NCBI RefSeq assembly: GCF_003573695.1
Contig: NC_039359.1
Coordinates: forward strand, 138,967,939-139,031,938
DNA length: 64,000 nt
Direction: 5' to 3'
Source: Papaver somniferum
Lineage: Eukaryota; Streptophyta; Magnoliopsida; Ranunculales; Papaveraceae
In this document: positions 24,550-36,994 of the stretch, piece by piece
Numbering within the stretch: the first letter of the stretch is position 1
Layout of the letters: each line of letters opens with the position of its first letter
The notes under the pieces: model-generated
Databases searched by the model: none
The model's input: only the letters and a program-made list of their open reading frames with translations
Told to the model about the DNA's origin: nothing
Position numbers and translations under genes: made by a program

Positions 24550-25620
24550 CACTCTAGTCTACCTCTTTTACTAGTGTAACTTTTGAATTATCTTTTCTTG
24601 GTGATTTTTTTTTTCTTTGAAATGTCTACTGATTTCATTATTAGTTTGGGTATGGAAAGGGTCACATAGATTTGTAAGTTTGTCCTTGCTCTTCTCCAGT
24701 CGTTTACCTGATTATGAATTGTCATGTCGACATCGGGAAAAAAAAAACTTACTATTACAAAGTTGAGTACAATATCCGCCTACATTAAGTTTGTGACATA
24801 CTCCGCCAAAAGTATATCCATTATGTTTCCAGTAGGATGCAATATGATTAAGTCATCATTTTAGTTGTTGTCACTAGAGTAGTGGTGGAGGAGCAAGCTT
24901 CAAGCATATGCCCTTGGTTGGAGGCAACAACTCCCACCATTGCTACCGTCCTGCACCAAAGTCTATTTTGCCGCCCAGCCATACCGCTAACAGTTACTTT
25001 TTGACTCCTCTATCGTGCAGTTTGTCTTATGTTACTAGTGTCATTTTTGGTTGCGTGCATAGTGAAAGTGTGGGCAATAGATCGGAAAGAAGCAAAAAGA
25101 GGCCAAAAGCGTGCAAAGAGGTAGTTGGGTTCGAAAAGCTGTGGTCTCAGTCAGACTCAGTCGCTTTATGTTTCTTTTAAATTAATATGTTCTTTCTCAT
25201 TTTTTGCTGCATTCGTAGGATCTGGGTTTGGTGGTTTAAAATTTCTGCTGACATTTCCAATCATCTGAAATGCTTAAATAAGATGATTAAGGGCGCATTA
25301 AGCCTTATCCATTCCGTTACTATCTTAATTGGTTATGATTATCACTTCTGCCAAGAAAAAGTTGGTACTTGATTCGCAAATTATTAGAGCTGATTCATTT
25401 GCCATATGGAAAAAGCTTAACAATCTTGGTTATAGTTGAATGTACTTTCTGTACTTTTCAAAATTGTTATCGTGACTAGTGGTAGGCTCTTTCATTTTTT
25501 CTAAAGTTTGCATTTATCCCATTTCCGAATACACTATATTTTCCATCTCATATAAGCATCCACTAGGTATGGTATACACGTTTTGGTCTGACTCGGTGCC
25601 TAATTCAATGCTAATTACAT
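24550..25620. other. Intergenic, no gene recognised
   Basis: Open frames of 90, 61 and 66 codons (24908-25679) have no recognisable domains. Nothing else is supported. Confidence 0.4.
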
Positions 25621-25940
25621 CTTGTTTGTTTTCTCCTGACTCATCTGGATTTGACTCGTCTGGATCTGGATCTTACTAAAATCACCTGTCTTATCTGAAT
25701 TTAATTCAATATGTTTGTTTTTTGAATCAGATATGAGTCATTTGACTCAAAAATATGAGTCACTGACTTATTCCCATGAGTTAGGGATATTTTATTACTT
25801 AATTCAAACGGATCCGAATCAGGGGTTAGATCTGACTCAGATCGCGAATCAGATCTGACTCAAAATAAGACAACAAACGATTTGACATCTTATTCGGGTC
25901 GAGTCAGATCCAGACTCCGAATCAGCAAAAAACAAACATG
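25621..25940. mobile_element. TGACTC-rich MITE-like element, copy 2
   Basis: Starts TTGTTTGTTTTCTCCTGACTC and ends with GAATCAGCAAAAAACAAACA, an imperfect inverted pair. The interior again consists of GAGTCAGATC and GATCTGACTC units. It is inverted relative to 12475-12784, whose right end matches this left end. Non-coding, and the target duplication is not identified. Confidence 0.65.
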
Positions 25941-26107
25941 CTCAGTTTTTTCTCCCTTTTATTTGTATATTTTTGACGGCTAACTCAAAAATATTCTAAT
26001 ACCCGACTAGAACTCAAATTTTTTCTACTATTCTTTAATAATTTTTGAATTTGTTATTTATTATAATAAATCAAATTCAGAAATGATAAACCAGGTAAAT
26101 CGACTTA

Positions 26108-26671
26108 GAGCTAGCACTATGCTGCGTTCCATCCCTTTCCTATCCCTCAAATGTAGGGAAGGGATAGCTCAAGGAAGGTAACCTCACTATGATGCCCTCT
26201 TATCCCTTTCCTACCCTAAAAGGCTACTCAGTAGCCGTATGAATAGTGCCAAACGGCTACTCAATAGCCGTTTTTTTTGCAGTTTTTTTTCAATGAGAAT
26301 ATATTTGTCTAGGTAAAAAAAGATTTTTTAGAGTAAAAATAAGATATATAATAAGTAAAAAAAGAGTTTTAGTAAAAAAAAAGAGTGGAAAAGGAAAGTT
26401 TTAAGGTAAAACTTTAAAAACCAGAAACGGTTACTTAGTAGCCGTGTAAAATGTTACGGCTACTCAGTAGCCGTAAAGCGTAACAAAATACGGCAGCTGA
26501 GTAGCCGTGTGATTTCCTTTCCTTACAAGGCGGATCAGATGTGATCCTCCATATAGGGAAAGTGAGAGATATCCCTACTCATGTAGGGATATGGGAGACC
26601 ATAATGGATGGTTTTGAGATTTTTCTCTATGTACGAGGATAGGGAAGGGATGAGGCCAACCATAATGGCTC
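26108..26671. mobile_element. MITE with five near-palindromes, TTA target duplication
   Basis: Flanked by TTA at 26105-26107 and 26672-26674. The ends are GAGCTAGCACTATG and CATAATGGCTC, with inverted CATCCCTTTCCTATCC / GGATAGGGAAGGGATG further in, which fits a Tourist/PIF-Harbinger MITE of 564 bp. Inside, the near-palindrome GGCTACTCAGTAGCCGT occurs five times with variations (about 26221, 26254, 26428, 26456 and 26491). No coding sequence. Confidence 0.75.
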
Positions 26672-26674
26672 TTA

Positions 26675-27293
26675 GAGCATGAAGGGCTTACAAAGGTATA
26701 ATATCTAAGTATATTAAAAATGAGACAATGACCTAAATTAAACTCCATCATCATTTGGTGGCTTTTTCGCTAGAACTGAAACTTCATACTCAAGTGGAGG
26801 CCGGACGGTTCAAACTCTTGTCAACTTTATCACTTCAATAAAGATTTTCTTCCCTGACCAAAATCTAGGCCAAAATTTGTAGTAATAATGCTGGGTATAT
26901 ACCGTGACCAAGAAAATCAAAATCTTTTCCTCCAAATGAAAAGAATAAAAGAAAATGAGCAAAAGCCAAACTAAACAAAAAGAAAAAAAGAAGAAAATGA
27001 AACTATTCAAACAATTGTAATCCTTTGACTGACCGAATGATGTGAATATTAACAAAATTGATCCTGCTTCAAAAAAAAAATAAAAAAAAATTGATCCTAT
27101 AATGTTTTTTTATAGGTCTAAAGTTGCCTCGCTACTGTTATGTATTTTAACTATAAAAGATTTTTCAATTTTTGGTTTCCTTGGTGACATTGTTATGCCA
27201 ATTGCCAAGGCTGGTGAAGTTGTGGTTTTTAGATATTAGCAAAATTCTACTGCATGCAGGGGATACCTAAATTTCACAAAAGCTGTTAGAGGT
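26675..27293. other. Intergenic, no gene recognised
   Basis: AT-rich with A-runs near 27070. It ends at the left target-site duplication of the nested LINE (27294-27305). Confidence 0.4.
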
Positions 27294-27305
27294 GACAGTA
27301 TTCGA

Positions 27306-27903
27306 AGCCATAGCTGATATTCTAAAGTGCATGATAGAAAGTTTACCTCTAAAATATTTGGGACTTTTAGTTGGAGCAAGAACAAGATGCACTGAAATAT
27401 GGAATGCAGTAATTGAAAAATTTCAGAAGAAGCTTGCTCCTTGGAAGCGAAGATTCTTCACCAAAGCTGGAAGAGTTTCGCTGATTAAAACATCACTCTC
27501 AAGTCTACCTATATACTATATGTCTATTTTTCCTATGCCTGCAAGTGTGGAAAAGAAACTCAATTAGATAATGAGAAATTTCTTGTGGGGATCAACAACA
27601 GATGCAAGGAAAATCAATTGGGTAGCTTGGGATAAAGTATGCATACCAAAGAAAATGGGAGGTCTTGGTATCATAAATCTCAGACTTACCAATAAAGCTC
27701 TATTATCAAAATGGTCATGGAGATTCACTAAAGAAAAGAAACTATTATGGAGAAGAGTGATACAAGAAAAAATGAAAGCTCAAGAAGCAGATATATGGAT
27801 CAAGGATAACTCATAACCACAAGGAAGATGCATCTAGAAAGGAATACAAAAATATAAACCAATTCTGGAGGCAATTACAGTCACAGAAGTTAACAAAGGT
27901 AAT
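27306..27903 (+). pseudogene. LINE reverse transcriptase C-terminal part
   Basis: Plant L1-type reverse transcriptase end region. Visible motifs are LPLKYLGLLVG, then KFQKKLAPWKRRFFTKAGR (normally followed by LIKSVLSSLPIYxMS), then FLWGS and KMGGLGIINLRLTNKALLSKW. The catalytic FADD region lies upstream of the truncation point and is absent. A TAG at 27568-27570 interrupts the frame and a shift occurs near 27817. Its downstream continuation is displaced to 30286 and 41499 by later insertions. Confidence 0.92.
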
Positions 27904-30280
27904 TGTTAGAGCATTGCTCGGTCGAGCTCGCATGCGTTTCTATCTCAAGCATGTTTGTCAATGTTAGTGATCAAAACTATCTTGATTTATAGTCTACTAT
28001 ATCTAAGGTCTCGGACTAGGATAGAAAGTGTAGTTGAGCTCAAGAACTCCATGGCAATCATCATACAAGACGAAGGACTACTCAAGGAACCTGTGGATCT
28101 TCATCGACTAAAAGGTATGTGGAGACTTGAACTTATCTATCACTCAAAAGTCTATTTATCTCCTATCTTGAGACAAAATTTGTTTTGCTATATAGACTTA
28201 GATTATACACATTTGCTATTTCGAGCAGAGTTTATCTCGCCTATCTATTTCTCGAAATATGTGTTGGTAAGCTTTCGCTTTAGACAATTTCATCTTTACC
28301 TAGTGATGAAAGTCATGACAAGTTTCAATCACTTTGAAAATTGCTTACTTTTACGAAAAATAGTTTGTGAATAACAACTGTAGAATATCAACATCCTCTA
28401 AGAATGTTTCAAATGATTGAAATGAGAGTTTAGATAAATAACCATTGGAGGATATAAGAATTATTGTGGAAACACATATATGTATAAGTCCTTATTCCTT
28501 GAACCGAAGTTTGCGAACTTCTTTGATCAAGAGAACCGGAATAGTGGCGTGAGCCAAGTCCGCGAACTCAGTCCGCAAACTGGCGGAATTTCTCAAACCG
28601 AGAAATTCTGCTGGAGTTTGTGAACTCCGTTCGGGAACTAAAGTCCGCGAACCCAGTCCGCGAACTTGAGTAGGTTATATCTAAAAACGATGTTTGTGAA
28701 CTTATTCTTATATAAACTAAGGAATGCAAATTGCAAACCGTGGATATATAGTTCATGATCCGATTCGAGTGAATCAAATCGTTTTTGCTTCAATTGTGTC
28801 TTGTGTAGTTACATAAGATTTCCTTGCAATTGAACAACTCTCTAACTAGATCGTTTGAGTCACTTGAACTAGTTATGGTGAATAAGAATATGGTTGATAT
28901 GAATGTGATCATATGGCTAACCATTTGGTTGACTATTATTGAACCAACAAATGTACAAGTTTGGGTACGGTTACACAAGCCTAGAAACGTGCATTTCATT
29001 TGTGTGTAACAAGCTAGTTTTCGATCTAACGGTTGAAAGATATTAGCTTGAATATAATCAGGTTTTCATCTAACGGTGAATATTGAATGCTTTGTTACCA
29101 AGCTAACATTGATCGCAAACCATGATTTGAAAGACTATATAAGGGAGAACTCTAGCAACTGAGAAACCTAATCCCCACACCTTCTGTGTGATACTAGTTG
29201 TGCTAAGCTAGAGTCGATTCTCCATTAACCTTTGGTTTCTTCTTCTAAACCAGATTAACGACTTAAAGACTTCATTGGGATTGTGAATCCAGACCGATAC
29301 TACTTTCTTGTAGTTGTGTGATCTAATCTTGCTGTTTCTATGATACGAGTACAATTGCAATATTTGGCTTGAGATTGATATCTCTGATAGGCAAGATATA
29401 AAAGAAATCACAAACATTTTGTCTCATCGTTTCTGATTCCGCAATATCTTTTTTCGCTGCGTCGATTAAGATTATTGTGAGGTGATTGATAATACTAGGC
29501 TGTTCTTCGGGAATATAAGTCTGGTTTATCAATTGGGTCATGTTCACCTTGATTTATCAAAAGACTGAACAAAACTCGTAGGTATATTCGTGGGAGACGG
29601 ATTTATCTATTACCGTAGACTTTTCTGTGTGATACAAATTTGTTTATTAAAGTCTTCGACTTTGGGTCGTAGCAACTCTTAGTTGTGGGTGAGATCAGCT
29701 AAGGGAATCAAGTACGTAGCATCCTGCCGGGATCAGAGGCGTAGGAGCATAACTGTACCTTGGATCAGTGTGAGATTGATCGGGGTTCAACTACAGTCCA
29801 GACCGAAGTTAATTTGGAGTAGGCTAGTGTCTGTAGCGGCCTAATATTGTGTGTGTTCAATCTGGACTAGGTCCCGGGGTTTTTCTGCATTTGCGGTTTC
29901 CTCGTTAACAAAATTCTGGTGTCTGTGTTATTTCTTTTCCGCATTATATTTTGTTATATAATTGAAATATCACAGGTTTGTGCGTTGTTCAATCAATTAG
30001 AATATCCGACCTTTTGGTTCTTGATTTAAATTGATTGACACTTGGATATTGATCTTTGGTACCATCCAAGTTATCTCTCTAGTATTTGATAAAGACTGGC
30101 AGATTTTTATTTGCTTGAGTATATATCAAATCGAGAGATTGAGATATAAACTCTTTGATATAATTTTTATCTAGATTGAGTCTGATTGTTTAGTTGATTC
30201 TCTAGAAAGTATATTGGAGTTTGTCCATACAGATTGCTAAGCGAAATATTGGGTGTGGTTTTTGTACCCCCACTTTTTCA
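27904..30280 (+). mobile_element. Solo LTR (2377 bp) inserted in the LINE
   Basis: Begins TGTTAGAGCATTGCTCGG and ends CCCCCACTTTTTCA, flanked by an exact 5-bp duplication GTAAT (27899-27903 and 30281-30285). A TATA box, TATATAAG, lies at 29136-29143. No internal region is present, so it is what remains after recombination between the two LTRs of a full element. The sequence start is familiar to me from large eudicot copia (SIRE/Tork-like) LTRs, but that assignment is from memory. The 139-codon open frame at 27955-28374 has no known product. Confidence 0.92.
28505..28705 (+). repeat. Cluster of GTCCGCGAACT-type short repeats
   Basis: About eight variants of GTYYGYGAACT occur within 200 bases of the solo LTR upstream of its TATA box: GTTTGCGAACT, GTCCGCGAACT, GTCCGCAAACT, GTTTGTGAACT, GTTCGGGAACT, GTCCGCGAACC and others. 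Their position in the U3 region suggests repeated promoter elements. Confidence 0.6.
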
Positions 30281-33200
30281 GTAATGCAATTAGCTTTTGG
30301 TGGGATAAATGGACTGGGAATTAGGGGGATTTTGTGTTTCCCCCTCAAAATAAGTAACTATTTTGCATTACCCCCTTTATAGATTGCTAATTGGCAAAAT
30401 CCCCTTTCTGTTATAATTGTCGTTATAATCCACTTAGCAGTTCACGTGCAACCCACTATGTGAAACAAGGTCATCGTCGTTTCTTCTACTCTATCTCTTA
30501 TTTCTCTGTTGCTCCAGCACCGATACCTTCATCACCTCCCAACACCGGAATCCTTTTGTTACCGTCCACTGTAATCCACATAATCCTAAACAAAATTCTC
30601 TGTGATTATTTTTCACTCTTTTCTCTCACACACATCAATCATTGATCATCTATAAAAATCCGTATTTTCATTTCATTTAACCACAATTTCAATTTTTAAC
30701 CTTGATTTGAAATTTCTCGCAGATCTTAGAAATTGGATTTATGGGTTATAGAAATTTGTTCTTTTAGATTGAATATTTGAAAGAACAAGAAAAATCCAGT
30801 GAATTCATGATGAGGGTAACTGCGACTACTGCAAATCCAGTGAGATCATGGAGAACAAACATTTGTAGCCTTAAGAGGTGAAACCATAACTTGTAGTACT
30901 CTCCCTGTCATACCTTAATTTCAAAAGATCTTTCATCTAATTCATGGTCTAGCAAACATAATTTCAATTGATTTCGTGGGTGAAAAATTGTTATTAACAA
31001 CATTGAAAGGAATTGATATTACTGATGTTGATGAACTAATGAATGGCAGCGACGGAGGTGTTGTTAATGGAGACGACGGTGGTCATCATGAACATGGTGA
31101 ACATTATTCAGTTAAAAATAATATTCAAATTCCAAAAAGGCCTATTTTCTTGCTTGATTCGTGGGTTTTAAGTTAACATAGGCGAGACTAGATTGGATTG
31201 AGAAATGATTGCTTTTTTTGAATCTTTTGATATGTGGTTCCTGTAATAGTCCATCTTTTTAATGAGAAGATGTACAGATGACAAACATGTTTTCTTTAGA
31301 TTTAATTAAGACCTTTAGATCAATGAAAGATACGTGTTATTTTCATGCTATCAAAAAGGTATTTGTTAGTAGGCCTGTCAACGGCACTTAACGTAACAAA
31401 TAATGGCTCTGCCGCTACCGTTGCTATTAAAATTAGCGGTTAACCGATATCCGTTAAGTGCCGACGGAATTATGAAATTCAAAACCATTGCCGTTACGTC
31501 GGACTTATCGGTTAACGGTTAATTTTCCGGTACCAATCGGTATGTCACAGGACAACACAAAACAGGTTTAAAACACAGACCAAATTACACATAATAACTT
31601 CTAAATCCAAGCAAACAAGTTATAAATCCATGCCACACAAAAAAAAGCATACAGATGTTCATGTTCTAAACCAAATTACATGTTTTGATGTTCTAGCAAA
31701 AGAAAAAAGTGTTTTTGCAAAAGAAAAGACAATGGATGAAAGGAACTTCCAACTGCATCTGCTGATATGCAAATGCTTCCTCCATCTCCAGATTCTCCAC
31801 TGCCAACTGCATCTGCAAATGCATTCCTCCTTACTCCTTAGTCCTCAACTTCTGCATTTTGAAAGGAAAATCAAAAGTGTTGGACAGTGAAGCAACTTAA
31901 GCTGGCAGTGTCAATGCAATAAGTAAATGGAAACAAATATAAAAGCAAGTAAAATATTAAGGTGTAAGGAAACTTACCAGTAACACAACTATCACTGTCA
32001 CTGAGAGTAAGATCTGGCAGCCAATCACCCAAACAAAGCAAAGCTTCAACAAGATCTGGAGCTAATGAACTCGTGTGAGATGTGAGAACTCTGCCACTAA
32101 TACTAAACATAGATTCTGATGCTACACTTGTCACTGGAACTGCCAATACATATCTTGCAATCCTTGAGAGAATTGGGTACTTAGGAGCATGATTCTTCCA
32201 CCAACTTAAGATATCAAACCTCATTTCTTCAGTGGCTGTGCCTTTAGGAAGAACTGGTTCTGCTAAGTATGTCTACAATTCTGACTTCTCAACCTCAAAC
32301 ATATTGTTTTCTATAATGAAATCATCATAACCAAATTTATATGATGTTGTTGTATCTGCAGAGCTCTCAATTGCAGTTGAATGCATTCCAGTATCAAAGT
32401 AATCTGGAGCTGTAGTGTTAGTTTGATAAGCACAGAAAAGAGCATTGAGTTCAAGCTCAAATTTGTTATAGTGACTTTTATAGTGTCCACACCATATACT
32501 CTCTTCATAACAAACTCCACCCATTTAGCTTTGTACCTAGGATCTAAAATAACCCCAATGCCCATCAAAGTGTTACTTTCTTTCCAGTAGGCATTAAATT
32601 TCATCCTCATATTCTTGGCCATGTCTCTGATATACTCATGCTCACTTGATTCCCAGATCTTAATGCATCTATTAACTTCTTGCACCCCATTATAATACAA
32701 ATTTGTTGTGGGATACTTAATCCCAACAAATTTGGCTAAAATGACATCAAACAATTCCAAACATTCACATACATGTATTCCTTGTTGACACTCCTTAGCA
32801 GTTGGTAGTATCTTGAAGTCATTATCCAAATCAGCTAGCCTAACAAAAGCTTGTCTCAGAAAGATTGCATCCTTTAGCATCTTAAAGGTGGAGTTCCACC
32901 TGGTATCCACATCTAAACACACAGACCTTGAAGCAGGAAGCTTAACTTGGGCAATAACACATTCAAATCTCTCTTTTCTAGCCTGACTTGCTTTGATATA
33001 TTTTACACACTCTCTAACTGCATCTATAAATGAAGCAGCCACTCTCATTCCACACCCCACAATCAAGTGCAATACATGATTACTACACCTCATTTGGAAC
33101 ATATCCCAATTAAGAACTAAACAGTCTTTGGTATCAAGCCATTTCTTCAGATGGTCCATCATAACATTGTTGGAGCTAGCACTGTCAGAAGCTACAACAA

Positions 33201-33999
33201 AAAGCTTAGTGTCTATGTTCCAATCTAGACATACTGATTTCACTACAGATGCTAGAACTTCTCCAGAATGTAGTGATGGCACTAAAGTATATGCTAGTGT
33301 TTTCTTAATCAGTTTCCACTCATCATCTATGTAATGCATTGTCACACAACAATAACCATCCTTTGTATGCTTACATGAACACATATCTGTTGTTAAACTA
33401 CACTTAAATGTAATTGTCTCAAATTGTTCTTGTAGTTGCAGTTTGAACTCAGTTCTTAGTTTCATGATATCTTCCCTAACTGTATTCCTAGTGTAAAGCT
33501 TAGCAGTAGGATTTAAAGACTTCACAAACTCAACAAAATATGGATGCTCAACTATAGTGATTGGATAACCATGTTTAGCAATCATCTTGGCAACAAGAAT
33601 CCTAGTAGAATCAGCATCATATTTCCAATTAGCAAGCTTAGTTTGAGCATTACTTGTTTTGATTGTAGTAATCTTTCTTTGTCCTTTCTTGTTTGCAGGC
33701 TTTTCTTTGCAGGTTTTAGCATGGTAATGCAATTTGCTGGTTCCTTGGCTATTGGGTGCAGGCATTCTCCTCTTACAATGTTTGCATTCAGCTATAAGTA
33801 TCCCAATCTCCTTACCTTTTACCATCTTCTTTACAATTAACCTTTCAAAATCATTCCAAGCATCAGACCTTACTGCACGTAGTTTCTTCTTTTCTTCGGC
33901 TATAATTAGATCTTCATCTACTTCTATTTCTGCTACTGCTTCTTCTGTTGCAACAACATCAGGTGTTGTATGAATTTCTGAACCTTGAACTGGGTTTGA

Positions 34000-35521
34000 T
34001 GATTATTGATTTTTCGGGGGTTGTAGTAATGAGGTTCAAACTCTCGGACTTGTGAAGATTAAATTTAAAGATTTAATAAAATTATATACAAAATTATTAA
34101 CAATGGGTGTGAGAGGTAACCAAGACACTAGATTCCACTATTATGAAAAATTGAATGATAAATATTTCAAAACTCTATTCAATTCTTAAGTCCTTTTTTA
34201 TCTTTAATTCACTATCAATCATACAGATTCTCAAACATTATTTGCAAACCTTAAGCATAGATTATCAAGAGATTAAACCAAGCATAACCTATCAAACTGA
34301 ATAACAAATAATTAAGACAATCATTCAAACAATTTAAAACTCTGCAAAAGCAGCGATTAGGTGAATTATATAATTAAATGAAATAGTTACCCATTTATGT
34401 TGCATGAATAGCTTCCTCCATTGCCTTGGTTACGAGGGAATTAGCTCATCATAGTATAAATGCTCTCAAAATAATTTATTATGGCTCAAAAATGGTTTAC
34501 AAATGATGAGAAGAAGAGAAAATGGTGTAAACTGTAATCTGCGACGCACAAAAAGCGTCACAGATTGAAAGATAAATGAAAAGTGTTGCTGCTGTTTAGA
34601 CTGTGCGACCCACGGATGTGCGTCTTAGACACTGTTCATAAACGACTGTCCTTGCGAATCCGTTCTTCGTGTTCTTGGTGTTCTTCATCATCATCAGCAG
34701 CAGCAGCAACAACAGAGTTTCATCAACTCTTGATTTCTGCTTCTCTGGCCCTCCTATCGACTCCCCAAACTCTCGACAACCCTTCTAGGACTCATGTATC
34801 TCCTATTTATACATTCCAGGCGCATCAAATCTCGCCATTAATTCCTCAAAATTTTCACAGTAAAGGAAAATTATTCTTGGGAATAATTTCTTATTTTCTT
34901 TCTCTGCATGCGTTAATTGTCTTGATAATTTCCAAAATCTGTTGATATGCAACCTAGGAGAATATCTGCACTTAACTTCCACAACCCATGCAGCATCTTT
35001 ACGTAATTTTCTTTCCAAGTTTAACCGATATCTCTTCTTTCCTGCTTTAATCGAGAATCGATTATCTGGCCAAATTTGATCGATCCCAACCACCACAATA
35101 TCTTCTTATATCCATATCACATATACCCATTAAGTTTCAGCGATTTAATCTCCTTATAACACCTTCAAAAATCGATTGGAAAATCTACCAGTGTATAAAG
35201 AAAATTTCCCGCCAAAATTTATTTGAATTTGAGAAGAAGGGTTCCCCTTAACCAGAGCTGGGGTGCGAATAGGAATTGGGGTGGAAATAGTAATTTTTCT
35301 GGGTTCCTCAAGCACATTTCTGGGGCGTTTCCGGTGCATTTTTGGGGTGCCTTTAGTAATTTTCTCCGGGGTGTAAAACACCACTTTTTGAGTCCATTTC
35401 GCCGCAAGGGCTTATTTCTCTAAAAACATCTACAAGAACACAAAATAACACAATAAGTACTTAATCGAGTCTAACAATACAGAATATTGAGAACAAAATA
35501 GACACATAAATGCGTCTATCA
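34000..35521 (-). repeat. 3' LTR of element A
   Basis: Plus-strand ends are TGATTATTGATT and GTCTATCA. It pairs with 39248-40768 at about 99% identity. Small differences include an extra CAT/CAG shift near 34690 and single substitutions. Confidence 0.95.
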
Positions 35522-35536
35522 AATACCCCCAAACTT
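35522..35536 (-). other. Polypurine tract of element A
   Basis: On the minus strand AAGTTTGGGGGTATT immediately precedes the 3' LTR start TGATAGACGC. A related G-run motif occurs again upstream at about 36741-36779. Confidence 0.75.
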
Positions 35537-36869
35537 ATTATTTGCTAGTCCTCGAGCAAAACTAAAAAATAAAACCGAGTTAATCTCGGGTGGGTTTAAC
35601 AGAGGTGTACCCACAAAAACCATGACTTCTAATTGGTCACAAGTATCCAAAGAGCTATGAGGACATACATATTCTCAACCTATCTCCAAGTAACTAGAAT
35701 GCCAGATAAATTAAAGGTGTCAGCTCTAAAGCTGACTGAAGAAAAGGGGAGACACATCCGCACGACTGCTAGATAAAGAGATATCCGCTACACAGCTAGA
35801 TAAACATTGTAAGATGCGTCCGCTGCTTTACAGCTGGATAAGATTAGGAGAGAGATAAAGATGAGAGGGACATCTGCTACACAGCTGGACTAATTACGTG
35901 TGATGAGTTAAACCAGTGCTAGAAAGATCTTGTGCCAGATTGAAAGCAGACTAACAAAGCAACCAAAATGCATCTTTCTTCGACTCTCTCACAGTGCTCA
36001 GTAGAAATAACGTCTTCTTCGGTCTTCAACTGTTGATGATAAACTCTCGAACCTCATAGAACCTTGACAATTAACTCTTCTCTTCGATTTCTTGCTTGAC
36101 TTATAAATTTCTTCTTCCCTATGGCCTTATTGAACAAAAAGAACGTAATGATGTTTTTTTTTTTTTCATTTTTTTTTTTTTTTTGTTTTTTTACAAGACA
36201 AAAATTTACATGGCCATGAGAGAAGGACTTTAGAACTTGGATCTTCACAACTTGTGATGTCTTGGTATCATGAACTTCAACAACTTATATCATTTGCTCT
36301 TGTAACTTCTTGTAACTAAGTCTTCAACTTTGATTTTTGAATTATTCTTTTCTATTGTTGCTTCTAAACCTTAAACGTCTTCAACTTTTTCATAAATTTT
36401 GATGTCACTCCGCTTGTTGATGATGATAAGTTTCTACTGAGAGAGAGTCGTAATCCAGTAACTAAGACTACATTGTGAGGTTGCTCTGTCTTTCTGGCAT
36501 TTCCTTCTGACCTACTTGCCTTTCCATCATGGATGGTTAGGTCCATCACGGTTACCCTCTAAAAGGAACAAGTTCTCTCCTGAATTTCAAGGATCTCAAT
36601 GTCTTTTTCTCTAATGTCTCAATAGGTTGTTATCTCTAGCATTCCAATTTCTATCTTTTCGGTGAGAAACAGTATGTAAACTTAGCTAACCGGGTACTAT
36701 GTGACGCTAGAAGTTTCAAAAATGCGACTAAAATGTTTCTCCCATACCCCCAAACTTAAATCTAACATTGTCCTCGATGTTCTAAAGATAAAATTAAAAG
36801 CATGAACAACGAGAAACTGTTACCAATGAAGCAAAAGAGATAAGGAAAGATATTACTATGTCGCATGAA

Positions 36870-36935
36870 TATTGGGTTACCTCCCAAGAAATGCTAAGTT
36901 TAAAGTCTTCAGCCAGACTAAGCCAGGATTAGTCA
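36870..36935 (-). other. Conserved hairpin motif after the ORF of element A
   Basis: TTGGGAGGTAACCCAA on the minus strand (36872-36887) can pair TTGGG with CCCAA around an AGGTAA loop, preceded by GACTTTAAACTTAGCATTT. Element B has the same arrangement at 60860-60900 (GGGAGGCAACCC preceded by GACTTTAAACCAAGCGCT), in both cases just downstream of the coding region. Confidence 0.6.
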
Positions 36936-36994
36936 CCACGTAGAATCATATAGTAGTAGCCGAAATAACTGTGGGTCATCTGGATCAAAAAGTG

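Noticed and set aside
34583..35423. Open frames of 120 and 97 codons, repeated at 39831-40654
   Set aside because: They lie within the two LTRs of element A and are duplicated with them.
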